Source: Nocardia seriolae NBRC 15557 (GTDB lineage Bacteria; Actinomycetota; Actinomycetes; Mycobacteriales; Mycobacteriaceae). From it: a stretch of DNA of 64,000 nucleotides. The translations under genes and the position numbers were made by a program. The stretch is from positions 62,001 through 126,000 of the forward strand of contig NZ_BJWY01000002.1 of NCBI RefSeq assembly GCF_007990715.1, read 5' to 3'. Below the pieces are notes generated by a model. It was not told the origin of the DNA. It was given only the letters and a program-made list of their open reading frames with translations, and made no database searches. Shown one piece after another: positions 16,789-25,956 of the stretch (position 1 is its first letter; each line of letters opens with the position of its first letter).

Positions 16789-18231
16789 ATGACTACGACC
16801 GCTGTCGGTCAGGTCGAGGGGACCAAACCCGAAGACCACTCGAAGGCCCACCTCGGCCTCACCCTGCTCGCGCTGTGCGCGGCCGGCCTCGTCGTGTCGC
16901 TGCAGCAGACCGTCGTGATTCCGCTGCTGCCGCGCTTCATCACGCAGCTGCACACCGACGTCGCCGGTGTCACCTGGCTGTTCACCGCCGCGCTGCTCTC
17001 CGGAGCCGTTGCCACGCCGTTGCTTTCCCGCTTCGGCGACATGTACGGCAAGAAGCCGATGGTCATGGTCGCCATGGGTGTGCTCATCACCGGCTCGGTC
17101 GTCTGCGCCTTCGCCACCACGCTGCCGGTCTACATCGCCGGGCGCGCCCTGCAGGGCATCTCGGCGGCCATGATTCCGCTGGCCATCGGCATCATCCGGG
17201 ATACCTTCCCGCGCGAAAAGCTGGTCAGCGCAATCGGTGTGGTGTCGGGCACCATGGGCGTCGGCGGCACCGTCGGCCTGCTGGCCACCGGCGTCATCGC
17301 CGACCACACCACCGATCCGCACCCGGTCTTCTGGCTGACCGCGGGCCTGGGCGTCGTCGCCACCGTGCTGATTCAGGTGAGCGCCAAGAACAATGGCGTG
17401 CGCCACGGCGGCAAGCCCGACTTCGTGGGCGCGGCGCTGCTGGCCGCGCTGCTGGTCTGCCTGCTGCTGGGCATCAGCGAGGGCCCACGCTGGGGCTGGG
17501 GCTCCGGTTCGGTGATCGCGCTGTTCGCCGCGGCCGCGGTGCTCACCGCCGTGTGGGTGTTGGTGGAGCTCGAGGTGGAACAGCCGCTGGTGCGCTTGCA
17601 GCTGCTGGTCGGGCCGCAGTCGCTGTCGGCCAATATCGCCTCGGCGCTGCTCGGGTTCTCCATGTTCGGTGCGTTCTCGCTGGTGTCCAATTTCATTCAG
17701 ACCCCGGCGGACAAGGTCGGCTACGGCCTGTCCGGCACCGTGCTCTCGGTGGGCCTCTACGGCATTCCGAGCGCGGCGCTCATGACCTTCTTCTCGTTCA
17801 ATACCGGTCGCATCTCGGCCAAGATCGGGCCCGCGTACACGATGGCGATCGGCTCGGTGTTCGCCGGTCTGTCCATGGGCTGGCTGGCCGTCTCGCACGA
17901 CCACAAGTTCGACATGATCATGGCGAATGTGCTGCAGGGCACCGGCTTCGGCATCGGCTACGCGGCGCTGGGGACCTTGGCCGTGCAGCACGTGCCGATG
18001 AGCGAGAGCGGCATCGCCTCGGGCATCAACTCGCTGGTACGTACCGCGGGCGGGTCGATCGCCGGTGCGGTCACCGCCTCGATCCTGACCGCGCACGTGA
18101 TGCATCTGGGTCCGCACGCGGCCGTGCCGACCGAGGGCGCGTACGTGGCGAGCTTCGCGACCCTTGCGATCGGCGCGTTCGGCGCGGCAGCAGTCGCGCT
18201 GGGACACGGCCTGCGCCACAACGGGAAATGA
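16789..18231 (+). CDS. DHA2-type 14-helix MFS drug exporter
   Basis: A 480-residue exporter. Motif A appears as RFGDMYGKKPMVMVA after helix 2, and the ALQGISAAMIPLAIGIIRD and VSGTMGVGGTVGLLATG segments match the motif B and C regions of drug:H+ antiporters. AAAGGA seven bases upstream supports the ATG at 16789. The MarR gene next door and the operator between them indicate ligand-induced expression. Substrate unknown. Confidence 0.93.
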   Translation: MTTTAVGQVEGTKPEDHSKAHLGLTLLALCAAGLVVSLQQTVVIPLLPRFITQLHTDVAGVTWLFTAALLSGAVATPLLSRFGDMYGKKPMVMVAMGVLITGSVVCAFATTLPVYIAGRALQGISAAMIPLAIGIIRDTFPREKLVSAIGVVSGTMGVGGTVGLLATGVIADHTTDPHPVFWLTAGLGVVATVLIQVSAKNNGVRHGGKPDFVGAALLAALLVCLLLGISEGPRWGWGSGSVIALFAAAAVLTAVWVLVELEVEQPLVRLQLLVGPQSLSANIASALLGFSMFGAFSLVSNFIQTPADKVGYGLSGTVLSVGLYGIPSAALMTFFSFNTGRISAKIGPAYTMAIGSVFAGLSMGWLAVSHDHKFDMIMANVLQGTGFGIGYAALGTLAVQHVPMSESGIASGINSLVRTAGGSIAGAVTASILTAHVMHLGPHAAVPTEGAYVASFATLAIGAFGAAAVALGHGLRHNGK

Positions 18232-18239
18232 CCGATTCT

Positions 18240-18878
18240 CTAGGTCAGAACCTCGGTTCGGTCGCCGTCGACGACCACGACGTGGTCGTCGGTGAGCGCC
18301 CAGTGCGGGATATTCGCTGAGACGTACTCGCGCACCAGTTTTCGGGACAGTCCCTCGGGATCGGTCGGCGAGTCCAGGTGCGGGACGATGCGGCGGTCGA
18401 CCAATCCCAGGCCGTCCCAGCGCGGTTCGGCGTTACAGGCGATGCGGACCTCGTTCGGGTCGTCGATGGCCTCGATGCCGTGCAGGTCGGGGGTCATGAC
18501 GCAGGCTCCGGCGCTGTAGCCCGCGTAGACCAGCGCGTTCTCGGCGAGGAGCTTGGTCAGCGCGAGATCGGCTCCGCTGCGGGCGAATTGGGTGCGCAGT
18601 ACGAAGGTGTTGCCGCCGCGCACCCAGACCGCCGGATATTCGCGCAGCCGCGCTTCGACCTCGGCCGGTCGGCCGATGTAGTCGCGCAGATCGAGCACCT
18701 CGGGCTGGAAACCCAGGCGGCGCAGCGGAACCAGGTCGCTGGTGACCGCGCCCTGCCAGGCCGAGGGCCAGGCGTCACAGGCGTTCGCGATGACGGCCAC
18801 CGGGCCGGGCGCGCCGACCAGTTCGAGCAGACGCCGCTGATGAGCGCCGAACCGGTAGCTGGACAGGAACAGTCGCAC
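18240..18878 (-). CDS. Peptidase E-like protein (family S51)
   Basis: A 212-residue class I glutamine amidotransferase-like hydrolase. The nucleophile elbow is YAGYSAGACVM, with Ser near residue 122; the family (alpha-aspartyl dipeptidase, cyanophycinase-like) uses a Ser-His-Glu or Ser-His-Asp triad. WVRGGNTFVLR before it is also characteristic. Last gene of a three-gene minus-strand operon; four bases separate it from the gene upstream. Whether it cleaves Asp-X dipeptides is not provable here. Confidence 0.88.
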   Translation of the reverse strand: MRLFLSSYRFGAHQRRLLELVGAPGPVAVIANACDAWPSAWQGAVTSDLVPLRRLGFQPEVLDLRDYIGRPAEVEARLREYPAVWVRGGNTFVLRTQFARSGADLALTKLLAENALVYAGYSAGACVMTPDLHGIEAIDDPNEVRIACNAEPRWDGLGLVDRRIVPHLDSPTDPEGLSRKLVREYVSANIPHWALTDDHVVVVDGDRTEVLT

Positions 18879-18882
18879 GGAA

Positions 18883-19701
18883 TCAGATGGTGAAGGCCAG
18901 ACAGCGGACCAGGCGGTCGCCGAGGTCCGTGTCGCCGGTGACGGTGATCTCGCCCGCGTGCTCGTCGGCCGTGGTGCGGCCGCCCCGCAGGCGGGCGAAC
19001 AGGCGCGAGTCCAGGGTGATCACGACGGTGGCTGGGGCGTCGAGGGTTTCGACCAGATTGGCCCGTCCGCCGTCGACCGCGATGTGAAGCTGCTGCGGCA
19101 CCGGCCCGGTGATGTCGAGGGTGAGGCGCGAACCATCCGGTGCGCCCGCGCCTTTGACCGCCGCCCGGCCCAGGGCGGGCAGCAGTTCCGCGGCGGCCGC
19201 TGCCCCGCGAGCGCCGCCCTCGTCGACGGAAACGCCCAGACCATCGGCGATATCGTGCTCGTGCATCCAGCAGTCGAACAGGCGAATGCGCATGAAGCGG
19301 CCGTAGGGGGCCATGCCCACCGGCGTCGGCACGAGTTCGGCCCAGGTCTCGGGCGTCGTCTGCTCCAGCGCCTTCAGGCGGCGGCCGGTCACCTCGAGGA
19401 ACCGTTCCAGCAGTTGGGAGCCGGTGAGCGGGCGCAGTGAGGCGATCCACTTCTCGTTCAGCGTGCCGATGTCATTGCGAATGTGCGCGCCGGACACGTC
19501 GAGGTCGGGGACCGGTTCGCCGAGCAGGATCGATTCGGTGCCGATCACGTGGGCGAGTACGTCGAACACCGTCCAGCCCGGCAGCGCCGAGGCCGTGCGC
19601 CAGCCGGTTTCGTCCAGGCCGTCCACCAGCCGGGTAAGGGCGTCCCACTGGTCGGACAACAGGGCCGTGATCTCCGCGCGGTCGGGCACCGTGTCGGTCA
19701 T
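18883..19701 (-). CDS. DinB-fold maleylpyruvate isomerase family, mycothiol-dependent type
   Basis: A 272-residue protein. The N-terminal DinB-like four-helix bundle has metal-binding histidines in FDVLAHVIGTE and DCWMHEHDIAD, and the C-terminal SCP2-like domain fits the MDMPI_C group. The family uses mycothiol as thiol cofactor and includes maleylpyruvate isomerase and many enzymes of unknown substrate. Its ATG overlaps the HIT gene stop by four bases (19698-19701), so it is translationally coupled. Confidence 0.9.
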   Translation of the reverse strand: MTDTVPDRAEITALLSDQWDALTRLVDGLDETGWRTASALPGWTVFDVLAHVIGTESILLGEPVPDLDVSGAHIRNDIGTLNEKWIASLRPLTGSQLLERFLEVTGRRLKALEQTTPETWAELVPTPVGMAPYGRFMRIRLFDCWMHEHDIADGLGVSVDEGGARGAAAAAELLPALGRAAVKGAGAPDGSRLTLDITGPVPQQLHIAVDGGRANLVETLDAPATVVITLDSRLFARLRGGRTTADEHAGEITVTGDTDLGDRLVRCLAFTI

Positions 19702-20150
19702 GCGGTGGTCTCTCTTTCTTCGTCGGCGAGCCGGTCCAGGCCGGATCGCAGGGCCGCGGCGGTGGCCTCGGTGTCGTGCGGGCGGCGCAGCACGAAGCCC
19801 TTGGCGAAGCGCAGGATGTCGCCGTGGTGGCGCGGGATCACGTGCAGGTGCACGTGGTGGACGGTCTGGAAGGCGGCCTTGCCGTCATTGATCAGCAGGT
19901 TCGCGCCGTCGGCTCCGACTCCGGCGCGGCGCAGGGACTTCGCCAGGCGGTGGCCGAAGGAGAACAGCAGCGCGCCCATCGCGGGATCGAGTTCGTCGAG
20001 ATCGGTGGCGTGCCGCTTGGGGATGACCAGCGTGTGCCCCCGGGCGATGGGCCGGATGTCGAGGAACGCCAGCAGGGTGTCGTCCTCGTAGACCTTGGTC
20101 GCGGGTGCGTCGCCCGCGACGATCCGGCAGAAGATGCAGCCACTCACCAT
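19698..20150 (-). CDS. HIT family hydrolase
   Basis: A 150-residue histidine triad protein starting MVSGCIFCRIVAGDAPATKVYEDD. The catalytic motif is HHVHLHVIPRH (HxHxH), and Cys5, Cys8 and the later His fit the zinc-binding pattern CxxC of one HIT subgroup. It likely cleaves nucleoside phosphoramidates or dinucleoside polyphosphates. First gene of the HIT - DinB - peptidase E operon; divergent from pntAA across a 322-bp spacer. Confidence 0.94.
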   Translation of the reverse strand: MVSGCIFCRIVAGDAPATKVYEDDTLLAFLDIRPIARGHTLVIPKRHATDLDELDPAMGALLFSFGHRLAKSLRRAGVGADGANLLINDGKAAFQTVHHVHLHVIPRHHGDILRFAKGFVLRRPHDTEATAAALRSGLDRLADEERETTA

Positions 20151-20472
20151 GCAGACATTACGGCGTACAGGGTGATGTGCGACACCCCCTGGACGCCCCC
20201 GATGCGGCCACAACCGCAGGCACACCTACCGGTAAGTAGCACACGCGATTGTTCGTACTTGTCGACGGACGCACCCCGGCAGAGCATGGAGTTGTCCGGT
20301 TTTCTCGCCACACCATGGGATGGGCATCTCCGCTACGCTCACCGCGAACCAGGTACAGTTGCGAGAATTCTCACGAACTTACCGCAAAGTAAGTTCGGCC
20401 CACCGTTGGACCGGTGACACGGCCCATACCGACAGGGTGGCCTGGGCTCACCACGAGAAGGAAGTTTGACAA
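20151..20472. promoter_or_regulatory. Divergent control region, HIT operon / pnt operon
   Basis: A 322-bp gene-free spacer. Near pntAA it holds two adjacent perfect palindromes: GAGAATTCTC (20363-20372) and, starting two bases later, CGAACTTAC - CGCAAA - GTAAGTTCG (20374-20397). These are 76-110 bases upstream of the pntAA GTG, so they could be an operator or a leader hairpin. GAAGGAAG at 20457-20464 is the likely ribosome site for pntAA. Nothing else recognisable. Confidence 0.6.
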
Positions 20473-21591
20473 GTGGACACAACGCAGAGCGCACAGACCG
20501 CTGCGCCCCGCGGTGCGCGTGTCGGAGTGGTTCGGGAGACGAACCCGGACGAACGACGTGTCGCATTGGTGCCGAAGATCATTCCCGCGCTGCTGAAGCA
20601 GGGCGTGGAAGTGATCGTCGAGGCCGGTGCCGGTCTGGGCGCATTGATTCCCGACGAGGCGTACACCGAAGCCGGTGCCACGCTGGGTGATCCGTACGCC
20701 GCCGACGTGGTCGTGAAGGTCGCTCCGCCCAACGATGCCGAGATCGCCAAGCTGTCCTCCGGGCAGACGCTGATCGGATTCCTCGCACCCCGCAATGCCG
20801 ACAACAAGATCGGCGCGCTGAAGAGCGCGGGCGTGCAAGCCTTTGCGGTGGAAGCGATTCCGCGTATCTCCCGCGCCCAGGTGATGGACGCGCTGTCCTC
20901 CCAGGCCAATGTCGCCGGCTACAAGGCCGTGCTGCTGGCTGCCTCCGAATCCACCCGATTCTTCCCCATGCTGACCACCGCCGCGGGCACCGTGAAGCCC
21001 GCCACCGTGCTGGTGCTCGGCGTGGGTGTCGCCGGTCTGCAGGCGCTCGCCACCGCCAAGCGCCTGGGTGGCCGCACCACCGGTTACGACGTCCGTCCCG
21101 AGGTCGCCGATCAGGTGCGCTCGGTCGGTGCGCAGTGGCTGGACCTGGGCATCGACGCCGCCGGTGAGGGCGGGTACGCCCGCGAGCTCACCGACGACGA
21201 AAAGGCCGCGCAGCAGCAGGCTTTGGAGAATGCCATCAAGGGCTTCGACGTGGTGATCACCACCGCGCTGGTGCCCGGCCGCCCGGCCCCGCGACTGGTC
21301 ACCGCCGCCGCCGTGGAGGGCATGAAGCCCGGCAGCGTGATCGTGGACCTCGCCGGTGAGACCGGCGGTAACTGCGAGTTGACCGAACCCGGGAAAACCG
21401 TTGTGCGCCACGGTGTCACCATCGCCTCGCCGCTGAATCTCCCGGCCACCATGCCGGAGCACGCCAGCGAGCTGTACTCCAAGAACATCGCCGCCCTGCT
21501 CGAGCTGATGCTGAAAGACGGTGCCCTGGCACCCGATTTCGAGGATCAGGTGCTGGCCGATTCCTGCGTCACGCGTGAGGTGGAAGCCTGA
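20473..21591 (+). CDS. pntAA: NAD(P) transhydrogenase, subunit alpha part 1
   Basis: A 372-residue NAD(H)-binding domain I protein, resembling alanine dehydrogenase. Features are RETNPDERRVALVPK near the N-terminus, the NAD loop VLVLGVGVAGLQALATAKRLG near 178-198, and RPEVADQVRSVGAQWLDL with the mobile loop. It hands hydride from NADH to the NADP domain of PntB, powered by the proton gradient. Start is GTG 20473. It overlaps pntAB by one base, so the alpha subunit is split in two as in mycobacteria and Rhodospirillum. Confidence 0.96.
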   Translation: MDTTQSAQTAAPRGARVGVVRETNPDERRVALVPKIIPALLKQGVEVIVEAGAGLGALIPDEAYTEAGATLGDPYAADVVVKVAPPNDAEIAKLSSGQTLIGFLAPRNADNKIGALKSAGVQAFAVEAIPRISRAQVMDALSSQANVAGYKAVLLAASESTRFFPMLTTAAGTVKPATVLVLGVGVAGLQALATAKRLGGRTTGYDVRPEVADQVRSVGAQWLDLGIDAAGEGGYARELTDDEKAAQQQALENAIKGFDVVITTALVPGRPAPRLVTAAAVEGMKPGSVIVDLAGETGGNCELTEPGKTVVRHGVTIASPLNLPATMPEHASELYSKNIAALLELMLKDGALAPDFEDQVLADSCVTREVEA

Positions 21592-21908
21592 TGTACACCG
21601 AACTGCTGGCGAATATCGCGATCCTGGTGCTGTCCGGGTTCGTGGGCTTCGCCGTCATCTCCAAGGTGCCCAACACCCTGCACACGCCTTTGATGTCGGG
21701 CACCAACGCCATTCACGGCATCGTGGTGCTGGGCGCGCTGGTGGTGTTCGGCAAGATCGAGCACCCGTCGGTGCTCATGCAGATCATCCTGTTCGTCGCC
21801 GTGGTGTTCGGAACCCTGAACGTCATCGGCGGTTTCGTGGTCACCGACCGCATGCTGGGCATGTTCAAGGCGAAGAAGCCTGCTGCGCAAGAGAAGGCGG
21901 CCAAGTAA
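21591..21908 (+). CDS. pntAB: NAD(P) transhydrogenase, subunit alpha part 2
   Basis: A 105-residue membrane protein with three hydrophobic segments (about 6-24, 42-58, 63-85), forming part of the proton channel (domain II). Conserved stretch GFAVISKVPNTLHTPLMSGTNAIHGIVV is diagnostic. The ATG shares its A with the pntAA stop (21591); pntB begins three bases after its stop. Confidence 0.96.
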   Translation: MYTELLANIAILVLSGFVGFAVISKVPNTLHTPLMSGTNAIHGIVVLGALVVFGKIEHPSVLMQIILFVAVVFGTLNVIGGFVVTDRMLGMFKAKKPAAQEKAAK

Positions 21909-21911
21909 CCC

Positions 21912-23327
<1,416 letters not shown>

Positions 23328-23340
23328 GGGATTCATCGAA

Positions 23341-23378
23341 GTACCCCGTTCTTGACCCGAGGGTCAAGAACGGGGTAC
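23341..23378. promoter_or_regulatory. Perfect 38-bp palindrome: pntB terminator and/or TetR operator
   Basis: Two 18-base arms (GTACCCCGTTCTTGACCC and its exact reverse complement) flank a 2-base centre GA at 23359-23360. It sits 13 bases after pntB and 10 bases before the TetR ATG. The inner arms TTCTTGACCC / GGGTCAAGAA recur upstream of the adjacent SDR gene (24012-24033), so the core is most likely the TetR operator, while the full length could also fold as a terminator. Confidence 0.75.
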
Positions 23379-23388
23379 GTTGCTTTTC

Positions 23389-23964
23389 ATGGGCAGGCCA
23401 CGCAACTTCGACGCGGACACCGTGGTGAATCGCGCGATGGAGGCGTTCTGGACCCATGGGTACGCGGGGTGTTCGCCCGCACAGCTCGCGGAGGCCACCG
23501 GCATCGGAAAAGGCAGTCTCTACAACACTTTCGGCAGCAAGCGGGAGTTGTTCGATTTGGCCATGGCTCGATATGACCAGATGGGGATGACGCTCGCGCG
23601 GGAGGTGCTGTCACAACCGGGGACGACGCGGGAGCGCCTGAGGGCCTGGATGCACCGGATCGTGGACAGCGACCTGGAGCAACCGGTACGGCGGGGATGC
23701 ATGGTGGTGAATACCGCCATGGAACTCGCCGGCCACGACGCGGAGGCGACCAGGGCGGTGACGACCGCTCACGAGCACATGACCGAGGTGCTGGCCGAGC
23801 GCATCGAGCAGGGACAGCGCGACGGCGATATCCAGGCCGAGGTCGATGCGCGCGCCTACAGCGAGTACCTGATGAATGCCATTGGCGGCCTTCGTCTTTC
23901 CGCGAAGATCTCGGATGCGGCGACGCTGTACCGGATCGTCGACACCACCCTGTCCACTCTCTGA
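23389..23964 (+). CDS. TetR family regulator
   Basis: A 191-residue regulator starting MGRPRNFDADTVVNRAMEAFWTHGYAG, with HTH SPAQLAEATGIGKGSLYNTFGSKRELFDLA and a TetR_C ligand domain of the AcrR/YcdC-like group. ATG 23389 is the family start; a TTG nine bases upstream overlaps the palindrome. It probably represses itself and the downstream SDR gene through the two matched operators. Confidence 0.93.
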   Translation: MGRPRNFDADTVVNRAMEAFWTHGYAGCSPAQLAEATGIGKGSLYNTFGSKRELFDLAMARYDQMGMTLAREVLSQPGTTRERLRAWMHRIVDSDLEQPVRRGCMVVNTAMELAGHDAEATRAVTTAHEHMTEVLAERIEQGQRDGDIQAEVDARAYSEYLMNAIGGLRLSAKISDAATLYRIVDTTLSTL

Positions 23965-24011
23965 TCAACCCCTGAATCGGCCGCATCCCGCGGCCTTTTC
24001 TTTTGCACCAG

Positions 24012-24033
24012 TTTTTGACCCACAGTTCAAGAA
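24012..24033. promoter_or_regulatory. Second copy of the TetR operator, upstream of the SDR gene
   Basis: TTTTTGACCC (24012-24021), two bases, AGTTCAAGAA (24024-24033). It matches the core of the 23341-23378 palindrome at 17 of 22 positions with the same spacing and lies 11 bases before the SDR start. Confidence 0.7.
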
Positions 24034-24044
24034 AGGTACGAAAC

Positions 24045-24833
24045 ATGGATCTCGGACTGAACGGCAAGACCGCGCTCGTCACCGGAGCCAGCCGCGGTAT
24101 CGGGCTGGCCGTCGCCGAAGCGCTGGCCGAGGAGGGCGTACGAGTGGTGGGCGTGGCCCGCACCATCACTCCCGAGCTCGAAAAGGTCGCGGCGGCAACA
24201 GTTTCCACCGATCTGAGCACCACCGAGGGCGCGCTGGCCGCAGTCGAGGCGGCGCTGGCCGAGCTGGGCGGCATCGATATCCTGGTCAACAATGTCGGCG
24301 GCGGCGACATCACCGACATGGAGTTCGGTGGATTCCTCGACGTCCCGGACGAGCAGTGGCGAAAGCTGTTCGACCTCAACCTGTTCGGTGTCGTCACCAC
24401 CACCCGCGCCGCACTGCCGAGCATTGTCGAGCGGCGCGGCACGGTCATCACCGTGTCCTCGATCAATGCCCGGGTCCCGGCGGTCGGTCCGGCCGGGTAC
24501 AGCGAGGCCAAATCCGCGCTGACCAGTTTCGGCAAGCGGCTCAGCGAGGAATTCGGGCCGCAGGGTGTGCGGGTGAACACCGTCTCGCCCGGGCCCGTCG
24601 GCACCGGCATCTGGCGCGGGCCCGACCACCTCGGCGCGAAGCTGGCCGCGGTCAGCGGTGTGGACCAGGAGCAGTTCCTGAAAAACATGCCGGCGCAGTT
24701 CAATATCGCCGCCGGGCGCATTGCCGAGGCGCACGAGATCGCGGCGCTGGTGACCTTCATGGCCTCGGAGCGATCCGCCATCATCAACGGCGCGGACTAC
24801 GTCATCGACGGCGGCATCGTGAAGACGGCCTGA
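24045..24833 (+). CDS. Short-chain dehydrogenase/reductase
   Basis: A 262-residue classical SDR. The NAD(P) loop is TGASRGIG (residues 13-20), NNVGG is the structural NAG-type motif, and catalytic residues are SS in TVSSINA and Tyr-Lys in GYSEAKSAL. GAAAGG at 24031-24036 supports the ATG. Family-typical oxidoreductase; the substrate is unknown, and the neighbouring TetR gene suggests an inducing substrate-like ligand. Confidence 0.93.
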   Translation: MDLGLNGKTALVTGASRGIGLAVAEALAEEGVRVVGVARTITPELEKVAAATVSTDLSTTEGALAAVEAALAELGGIDILVNNVGGGDITDMEFGGFLDVPDEQWRKLFDLNLFGVVTTTRAALPSIVERRGTVITVSSINARVPAVGPAGYSEAKSALTSFGKRLSEEFGPQGVRVNTVSPGPVGTGIWRGPDHLGAKLAAVSGVDQEQFLKNMPAQFNIAAGRIAEAHEIAALVTFMASERSAIINGADYVIDGGIVKTA

Positions 24834-24834
24834 G

Positions 24835-25155
24835 CTACAGGTAGAGCCCGGTGCCGTGTTCGGGGTGGGTATTCGCGACGGCGTGCAGATCGCGTTCGCG
24901 CAGCACGTAATACGCCTGCGCCTGAATCTCCACCTCGAACTGGTCATCGGCGCTGAAGAGCACCTGATCGCCCACGCTCACCGCGCGTACGTGCGAGCCC
25001 ACCCCGCACACCTCGCCCCACGAGAGGCGCTTGGCCACCTGGGCGGTGGCCGGGATGAGAATGCCACCGCTGCTGCGCCGCTCGCCCGCCTCCGGGCTGA
25101 GCTTGACCATGACGCGGTCGTGGAGCATCTGGATTTCTAGCTTGGCATCGGACAC
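24835..25155 (-). CDS. GroES-like (Cpn10) protein
   Basis: A 106-residue protein with the co-chaperonin fold: LHDRVMVKLSPEAGERRSSGGILIP at residues 11-35 contains the GroES start and a mobile-loop-like stretch, and SWGEVCGVGSHVRAVSVGDQVLFSADD corresponds to the conserved VGxGxxxxxVKxGDxVLF region. It has a longer C-terminal tail than classical GroES and no GroEL neighbour, so it is a divergent paralogue rather than the main GroES. Start GTG 25155. It is convergent with the SDR gene, one base apart. Confidence 0.85.
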   Translation of the reverse strand: MSDAKLEIQMLHDRVMVKLSPEAGERRSSGGILIPATAQVAKRLSWGEVCGVGSHVRAVSVGDQVLFSADDQFEVEIQAQAYYVLRERDLHAVANTHPEHGTGLYL

Positions 25156-25185
25156 CGCGGCAGTGTACTGCGCACGGACAATCGG

Positions 25186-25806
25186 TTACGCCTCGGTATT
25201 GGATCGCGGCCCGGCCGCGGTGTTCGATCCCGGCGCGACGATGCGGCGGATGGCGTCCTTGATCCAGGCCCGCTGCTCCTCGGGATCGGCATCCCCGCCC
25301 AGGGTGAAGGCGGCGACCTGCGGAACCGCCAGCGGGTAGTTGATCATCGACATCAGCAGCATGAGCACCTGACCCGGCGGCATGTCCGCGCGCATCAGCC
25401 CCTTGCCCTGCGCGCCCTCGACCTTCTGCCGCTTCTCCAGGTAACGGCCGCAACGCAATTCGCCCGCCGAGGCGTTCTCCCGGCCCAGTTCCAGGGCCTC
25501 CCACTGCAGCAGGCGCAGCAGTTCCGGGTGCTCGCGGTGGTAGTCGATGTGCTGGTCGATCCAGGTGTCGAGGTCCTCGATCTCGGTGGTGACCGAACCG
25601 GCGACGGCCAGCATGGTCTTCTCCAGCACCGCGTGGAAGAGCTTCTCCTTGTCGCCGAAGTAGGCGTAGATGAGCTGCTTGTTGGCCTTGGCATTGCGGG
25701 CGATGCGGTCCACCCGGGCGCCGGCGATCCCGTACTGCGCGAACTCGGCGGTCGCGGCCTCGAAGATGCGCGCCTTCGTCGCCTCGGGATCCCTGATGGC
25801 TGCCAT
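25186..25806 (-). CDS. TetR family regulator
   Basis: A 206-residue regulator: MAAIRDPEATKARIFEAATAEFAQYGIAGARVDRIARNAKANKQLIYAYFGDKEKLF is the HTH region, followed by a TetR_C_17-like domain. It is divergent from the DHA2 exporter gene at 25957, and two AACCAAC-type palindromes lie between. The expected role is repression of the exporter. Confidence 0.93.
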   Translation of the reverse strand: MAAIRDPEATKARIFEAATAEFAQYGIAGARVDRIARNAKANKQLIYAYFGDKEKLFHAVLEKTMLAVAGSVTTEIEDLDTWIDQHIDYHREHPELLRLLQWEALELGRENASAGELRCGRYLEKRQKVEGAQGKGLMRADMPPGQVLMLLMSMINYPLAVPQVAAFTLGGDADPEEQRAWIKDAIRRIVAPGSNTAAGPRSNTEA

Positions 25807-25821
25807 GACATCGATGGTAAC

Positions 25822-25880
25822 CAACCAACTGGTTGACAAGCGGCGGGGACGGGTGGAATTCTTCAACCAACCGGTTAGTT
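25822..25880. promoter_or_regulatory. Two TetR operators between the TetR and exporter genes
   Basis: Site 1: CAACCA-AC-TGGTTG (25822-25835), perfect arms, 16 bases upstream of the TetR start. Site 2: AACCAACC-GGTTAGTT (25865-25880), one mismatch. Both share AACCAAC/GGTT half-sites; centres are about 44 bases apart. No such sequence occurs in the coding flanks. Confidence 0.65.
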
Positions 25881-25956
25881 ACAAGACTCGAGTCTCCGGC
25901 GCAACGACGCGCCGACGCCTCCCACACACACCCCCTTTCACGTTCGGGAGAACGAC

